Below, one piece after another: positions 21,301 to 23,076 of a stretch of DNA of 23,076 nt; positions within the stretch are counted from its first letter, which is position 1, and every line of letters starts with the position of its first letter. The notes below the pieces were generated by a model. The model saw only the letters and a program-made list of their open reading frames with translations, did no database searches and had not been told where the DNA came from. Source of the DNA: Conidiobolus coronatus NRRL 28638 (lineage: Eukaryota; Entomophthoromycota; Entomophthoromycetes; Entomophthorales; Conidiobolaceae); NCBI GenBank assembly GCA_001566745.1, contig KQ964482.1, forward strand, positions 107,111 to 130,186, written 5' to 3'. The translations under genes were made by a program, and so were the position numbers.

Positions 21301-23076
21301 AATAAGATAAGAGATCAAAAATCTGATATTAAGTTTGAAACCTTTGAATTCACAGAGAATAAGCCCTACGATACTCAAAAATTGTTAATTTCACTTAGAA
21401 ACTTCTCGCCCCAATACAAGACAAATGCTGTTAGCTTTTTAATTAAATTCTTAGGACATTATTATTCAGTGGATGGTAAATGGAACGATGACCTTTATAA
21501 CTTAGCCAATCAGATTACTTATACCGTTTCTGCTAACAGCTTTAAGTTTGATGATCCTGAAAATATCAATACTATCCAAAGTAATTTAATTCAATTGGAT
21601 ATGCTCAAAAACAAATTGGAAACTAAGCCTGTTCAATTGGCCGAGTTTCCAACTTTCAGTCTTTCGGGCGATTTCCAAAAAGATACTAGAGTTTTTAGAT
21701 CTACCCTCAGTCTTGTTAATAATAGAAATGTTCCAGATGCAATTAGCATGGTTATGAAAATTGTAAAGCTTCACTTTTCTGAGAAAAATGGAAAGTTTGA
21801 TAGCAGGATTTATTCCCGTGTAAATAAGCTTTCTAACAAAATAACAGCTCCTGACTTTGATTGGTGGAATGATAGTGAGAAAAGCCAGATTATATATGAT
21901 TTAGAAGATACTTATAAAGAAAAGCTTAATATTTTAAAGCCTAAGCCACAGCAACGCTGGTTATCTCCAAAGTGGTCTAAAGATGTTGAGCATGATAAAG
22001 GTGTATTATTTAGTGGAATTAAAGTATCTGACGAATCTTTCAAACTGGACATAGACGCATCAATACTGGAATTCTTAAATCATCACTTTAACGCTAAAAA
22101 TGAGGAATTGCCCAAAAACATTACTGACCTATTTAATAAGATTACTAACTTTATAGGACAGCCTGGATTTACTTATATAAACGAAGGGAAAGTATCAGAA
22201 TTACGTGCTCTGTTCGATAAATTAGAAAATGAATACTATTCACATAAGAACCCTAAAATAGAACTCAAGTATGAAGACCCAGGTTTGACTGATGATATAG
22301 ATTATGACTTAATACAATACATAAAATCTTTTGAGGGAATGGGCAAAGGTAGTCTACCTGATATACTCGAAGCTTTAGCAAAATTCCATAAAAAACATTT
22401 TACAAATTCAAATGGTAATCATATTGAAGAGGTAGACAAAAGATTTAATCAAATTGTCACGTCAATTCAGAGCGATGCGTTTGATTTTAGAGAGCCTAAA
22501 GATTTTAATACCTTGAGTGATTCACTCAAAGAATTAGTCAAATACTTCGATAGTGTATCAGTAAATGTTCCTAAAGTACCTGAAATTCCTATACCTGAGT
22601 TTGGTAAAGGTGTAGGATTAGAAGTTGATAAAAGAAATTTACTAAACTATGCTGAAGAAGCATCATTCGCTTTTATCTCTAATACTGACATTTGGCAAGT
22701 AGTTAACAGCTATTTACTAGCTTACTATGGCGACGGAACCGGTAAATTGGCAAGGCCTTATGAAGGACTGCAAAAAACACTTTATGATAAAGTTAAAAAG
22801 GCAAGCTTTGATTATAGTGATCCAGCTAACAAAAATGAAGTTAGTAATATTTTGGGCGAATTTGAGAAACTTCAGAGAACTATTATCACTGGAGTATCAC
22901 CTGGTAAACCGTACTTCCCTCCTAGATTAACGGAAGATGTTAAAGCTACTAAGAATGCAATGCTCAACTCCTGGGTTCAAGTAAATAGTAGCAATAGAAA
23001 CGATGCTTTGAAATTTTTGAATTCATTCTTTGATAAATACTACACTGTTAATGATCCAACTGGAAAAGCCAAGTTA
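12313..23076 (+). CDS. Giant secreted helical-repeat protein, family unknown (3' end beyond window)
   Basis: One frame of 3588 codons without any stop or needed intron, still open at the window edge. An in-frame TGA at 12295-12297 and no earlier ATG fix the start. Residues 1-20 are a signal peptide (hydrophobic core IILVILLGL, likely cleavage after Gly20). A Lys25-Arg26 pair and Arg52-Arg53 are potential Kex2 sites. A Ser/Thr/Pro/Lys-rich linker lies at about 145-197. Shorter degenerate repeats occupy about 77-575, and from about residue 597 regular repeats of about 105 residues continue to the edge. The translated part exceeds 400 kDa, is rich in Lys, Asp, Glu, Asn and Leu, and has only eight cysteines, so disulfides cannot dominate its fold. 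No enzyme motif or transmembrane helix was seen after the signal peptide. It is probably an all-helical, elongated extracellular or wall-associated protein (inference). Base composition is clearly higher in G+C than the flanks and codon use is even, so this is an intact gene. I recognise no family. Confidence 0.9.
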   Translation, partial: MIVNNIILVILLGLTSDVQGVMNIKRDALHNMVQHVISNSTENPSFRSRLSRRNLLDQEMSILLAPLFGKTRDMSKFFNGITNHFKTKYPTPSGGMDPIVSSFMGQINKAVNDPKFNVKDVNSKNSIMNLLNQADNAYIKSKSIKEPSSKPSASKPPIKSSATKPIATKPSVSGNDSGQLSLGSAGTTITKTTTKTTIDIRIKIERITKIIISIKSVDKETLTAQIFSLIQTEFLSGDDKQYQVSLTPYINRVLDTLKDSNFQPGVREHQMRLIDEFQNLAKFYEELHNADNGNDGNDGNDKIVNKEEAAAKTMAFIAKSYGSEDGSYAQAYVIFIDLLAKMLNSQEYDPNNTETKAKTKSYLVQLDNIKKAATSFEIAKPRFTHTGKEFLIKLIANTMPNEELHAEITNFLKIFLIPKGGFDPAVASHVRELKAVLKYKESNINEDENMRNKIAKVVYETEFAYSQTDEGRKSLIVPKNEPTPSFKSQALKEISDSFDNYDSCDLPIMRSRIKSLTTDIREKNGSNSSEIEESINAIEEMLDSVSPDFEDVVTTRTIKKRLRKLELDPDELSLESIGTLKGSNDGVHALSDGSVSLSLDTSITNDQEKDLENAQKLFENTTNKNKKQFIEFITKYLTHYYANQDDDFSLVLYGQNQKILDFLSSAEFKGDRKTWEELEGLLKDMEDLSSEETSSGPFIAPELTNDRNKNNEDFLIALRAVNSSNKQQVLDFVEVLILYQYGQENGGLSIGVNERKIELVQLIENPDFEDDLDMSIEMVEMILNILNKQMSIAQGSSQTSVSPENFKMTGDYYADHQIVLGIAMTNIPSQRDKVLKLFKEFCDYHLSTGFNSAMKTEAINSVIETLNDPNFNPRDSEHADALMFMLNELESYKSKSRDIDFEEPPPIESEDETTIPDILGVFELDQQNFYSAIRVITRDETENFVPYMNEYFATYYSDKESKLPEEIKASVKELEDQFNDKDFDPSEPDNRQKIDATLAKIEQVHAHLKELANSSNVPFKSPNFTNNKAQDMKLLLKSLNSATDANKNELVNIISKYLKVSYADKNGHLTGGVGDIVTQINTFLNSKQFSPKDQASRERVLKWINEIDIIDSSIKNPGTIFGFYKYPEFSDDRVDSENKLIKSLETVSIFNKDEAVGAISTFAQKFYSNNKVMHPSLVTILHKMTSYIQSSSFSKDNPKNKSIMKELLEDMHIEHENVKDIKSTLTPYDKPKFVDDMGKNIQLLTDSMKSVNKGNTNDFESTVITFLRQRFANIYGKEKPLTFSKIQQLIQLIQSEGFDASNQTSVDQFINLLTQLKDYTSKKDLNSSNLFPLEKFSFNMDQDLKQLVEILQNIPLSSDVRYFVNPTTQYLSVYFADSNGIFPYQLTKSIQNILNYVKNNVPDAKTQKFYDSLKLMINKLDNECFIIKHPPPNFINFDKATFTGDYVRDKASLLNNIGYVNQENLASAKSMVVRLLKKYFGRNGTSFHSSLYSYVNQVTATLAKIVENKDSITEFSENLGQLEVAYDKVMNSYKDATKYVIPELKGDKKIDYKNLKDSLSLVTPENQNKAIQACDRFIIHHYGNKDGTVPASLQTLRKEIVNLFSSSNFDGKSEKTIKKVDELFEMLEVASNYKNSPSENAALKVFKIPDLPEDYKEAEQVFIKTMEQLNHYNRDQAIQFAVNYFNKYYTNNDLMSLEIIPLVSGITRLVESPEFDGKSPDFVKDFKDKFSTLNTKWESIKDLIEVPNPIQPIELTDDKAADFATLMLSITDVVSDTKKVALDNIQKFIKKYFKSVDGQIDPKLHPIISKITTAIKDPNFNYPINFKQKTDIEKHFVKLDEEYKQLMDPSNSVAAFAGFKITGNWESDRKSLIAHTRYINKVNKGNAREFYLKVLGENFSGSSGIINTMVYSHVKETLEYITNENFKPTEYKVNEDKLNELFNKLEAKFASSNIDPESSGFIRPQLTSNRGENQIIIIKAIKSVTKQTKRGARTWVEQALKTLYGTSYGELDYRLLPVYNNFISLFDGDQELNNMGNKLEENFIELFRKMDDTFSKLDVIEGEKPKFPSIPISGSIDADFKELTEFLKLVNTLNREEAAKEFSRVLDYHLKNEDGSGDLRILPLIIDTLKIFERADFDGRSENIKKEFEAKFSELKETHKSLNQNTKNIEPYRRIQYTSDFKVDLESLVNSFNSVNKDNIDEAKKAVNIFLTTFLASPQGGGFDFSVSTLVTNIKKLVGEGSFTFHDKDQNDKFKSMVNDAYDVWSKQSSENTSIYTTPELTKSIENDLDKLISSMNGADRSSNKKIISAVENFIRHHFNTDYRIYSTINTIINLISTAEFDFSLQSNQEKIRLYILELSNAYEQIVKDNGAPKECPIPELSGDEEKDRNLIAALFANLDLSCKKKFANHLESFTEKYYSSSQGYVAATVVPYVSRLSTFVKSPDFAFNNYEFKFEVMRKLSQVKEAAIQAEKTLITEKKFNPPQLTGDPENNIETLTAEMGKLAKGSEASAKAYLLDYAKQISKDEDEYIGLQYINVFKEFEDLLNSKNFSFGDPVQVSKIGDGLRKILAIVNYSTENPEHNSPYTKIELSDSIKIDFERLVKSFENANIQNQKDIDNFILEDFVNHHFKLAPGDPVPPEIINSVVELKHLLSDPSFNYATRENLEKLRKLFEKLIMIKQGLENPELQPLPYYPPNPTGNLKEDKKDLYESFVQATLYNQLDVVKYIKYFLSIHYTQNGKFAPSVQIIVDNLMSACSKPGFEFSKHEGAGVVKLHLNDIERELKRLADEKANRPYYKAPTLYQDREIDIQNLVASYKTVTNQTRFEAISFTSSFLNTMYAEPEGYFLPKIMESVNAAFKIIQSKDFDFTKDEHVINFQKTLNTLEKEYSKLKAPGGAESPYIEPTFSGTKYIDVVRLINSFSTINDSNKDKALNFILKYLRMHYGDKDSGVFESAEITKLVQKLYTLITPKEFKFDDFECISKFQAILNELDTEINKIRDQKSDIKFETFEFTENKPYDTQKLLISLRNFSPQYKTNAVSFLIKFLGHYYSVDGKWNDDLYNLANQITYTVSANSFKFDDPENINTIQSNLIQLDMLKNKLETKPVQLAEFPTFSLSGDFQKDTRVFRSTLSLVNNRNVPDAISMVMKIVKLHFSEKNGKFDSRIYSRVNKLSNKITAPDFDWWNDSEKSQIIYDLEDTYKEKLNILKPKPQQRWLSPKWSKDVEHDKGVLFSGIKVSDESFKLDIDASILEFLNHHFNAKNEELPKNITDLFNKITNFIGQPGFTYINEGKVSELRALFDKLENEYYSHKNPKIELKYEDPGLTDDIDYDLIQYIKSFEGMGKGSLPDILEALAKFHKKHFTNSNGNHIEEVDKRFNQIVTSIQSDAFDFREPKDFNTLSDSLKELVKYFDSVSVNVPKVPEIPIPEFGKGVGLEVDKRNLLNYAEEASFAFISNTDIWQVVNSYLLAYYGDGTGKLARPYEGLQKTLYDKVKKASFDYSDPANKNEVSNILGEFEKLQRTIITGVSPGKPYFPPRLTEDVKATKNAMLNSWVQVNSSNRNDALKFLNSFFDKYYTVNDPTGKAKL
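12541..14040 (+). repeat. N-terminal degenerate repeat units and Ser/Thr/Pro/Lys linker of the giant protein
   Basis: Unit-like pieces begin near 12541, 12960, 13220 and 13480, with a doubtful one near 13740. Each keeps part of the pattern: a helix ending in an aromatic (NHFKTKY, QTEFLSGDD, AKSYGSEDG, LKIFLIPKGG), a helix before an x-F/Y-D/N/Q-P step (DPKFN, DSNFQP, SQEYDP), and a last helix. They are shorter than the later units, about 85-90 residues. The first is separated from the second by a low-complexity linker at 12745-12903, with SKP, TKP and TTTKTT runs that could carry O-glycans. A second short Asn/Asp/Gly run (NGNDGNDGND) is at 13183-13215. Confidence 0.65.
14101..23076 (+). repeat. 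Array of about 29 diverged ~105-residue repeats in the giant protein
   Basis: Units begin near 14101, 14410, 14713, 15061, 15361, 15661, 15980, 16300, 16600, 16921, 17251, 17560, 17875, 18181, 18510, 18820, 19130, 19430, 19750, 20050, 20380, 20700, 21020, 21330, 21640, 21970, 22260, 22580 and 22900 (last one cut). The mean period is about 314 bp. Each unit opens with a Pro-containing step (P-x-LSGD or P-x-FS), then a helix ending in VNxxNK. A second helix reads AxxFIxKYLxxHY and runs into a Gly/Asp turn (NKDG, DKNG, VDGQ). A third amphipathic helix ends at a SPxFDF / DPNFNP step, and a fourth reads LxxLExxY. Copies are strongly diverged and share no long identical DNA. The array is therefore old and under protein-level constraint. 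Repeat boundaries are approximate. Confidence 0.85.

Noticed and set aside
12313-23076. EF-hand calcium sites suggested by NKDG, DKNG and DGDQE turns
   Set aside because: The turns lack the full DxDxDG...E loop and sit between helices of the repeat unit. They look like structural turns only.
12313-23076. A non-standard (ciliate-like) genetic code, considered because of the AT-richness
   Set aside because: The P450 and rhodanese-fold genes end at TAG and the small secreted-protein gene at TAA, each at the family-appropriate or natural end. No in-frame TAA, TAG or TGA is needed inside any gene.

Overview
The window looks like nuclear DNA of a very AT-rich fungus. Three things point that way: intergenic DNA that is mostly A+T, two spliceosomal introns of about 50 nt (one with a yeast-style TACTAAT branch site), and a P450 of fungal type. 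All genes read cleanly in the standard code. The base composition and gene style recall early-diverging zygomycete-type fungi such as the Entomophthoromycotina, but I cannot name a species from sequence alone.

Layout. Positions 1-3200 hold no gene; they carry at least four or five strongly diverged copies of a 0.6-0.8 kb tandem repeat. A complete, intronless cytochrome P450 gene (4181-5644, +) follows. It is tail-to-tail with a small gene for a secreted six-cysteine protein (5761-6087, -). Next come two minus-strand tRNA genes, Ile(AAT) at 6528-6600 and Pro(TGG) at 7448-7519. A three-exon rhodanese/Cdc25-like phosphatase or arsenate reductase gene of the Ych1/Ibp1 type lies at 8697-9262 (-). 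Three copies of one MITE-like inverted-repeat element sit between the genes (6242-6506, 8192-8433, 10371-10873). The third contains a 326-base run of N. A roughly 0.45-kb patch with higher G+C and no clear gene lies at 11080-11540.

The right 10.7 kb (12313 to the window end) is one uninterrupted reading frame of 3588 codons with no stop, running off the edge. It starts with a signal peptide and a Lys-Arg processing site. It then consists almost entirely of diverged helical repeats of about 105 residues (29 regular units in the window, the last cut, plus shorter degenerate ones at the N-terminus). The translated part is over 400 kDa and has only eight cysteines. I recognise no family for it. 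It is the most interesting object here: a giant secreted or cell-surface solenoid-like protein.

The protein genes do not form an operon or an obvious pathway. The protein genes share a core-promoter style: a TATATA-type box lies about 35-55 bp before the start codon in three of them and about 100 bp before it in the P450 gene.
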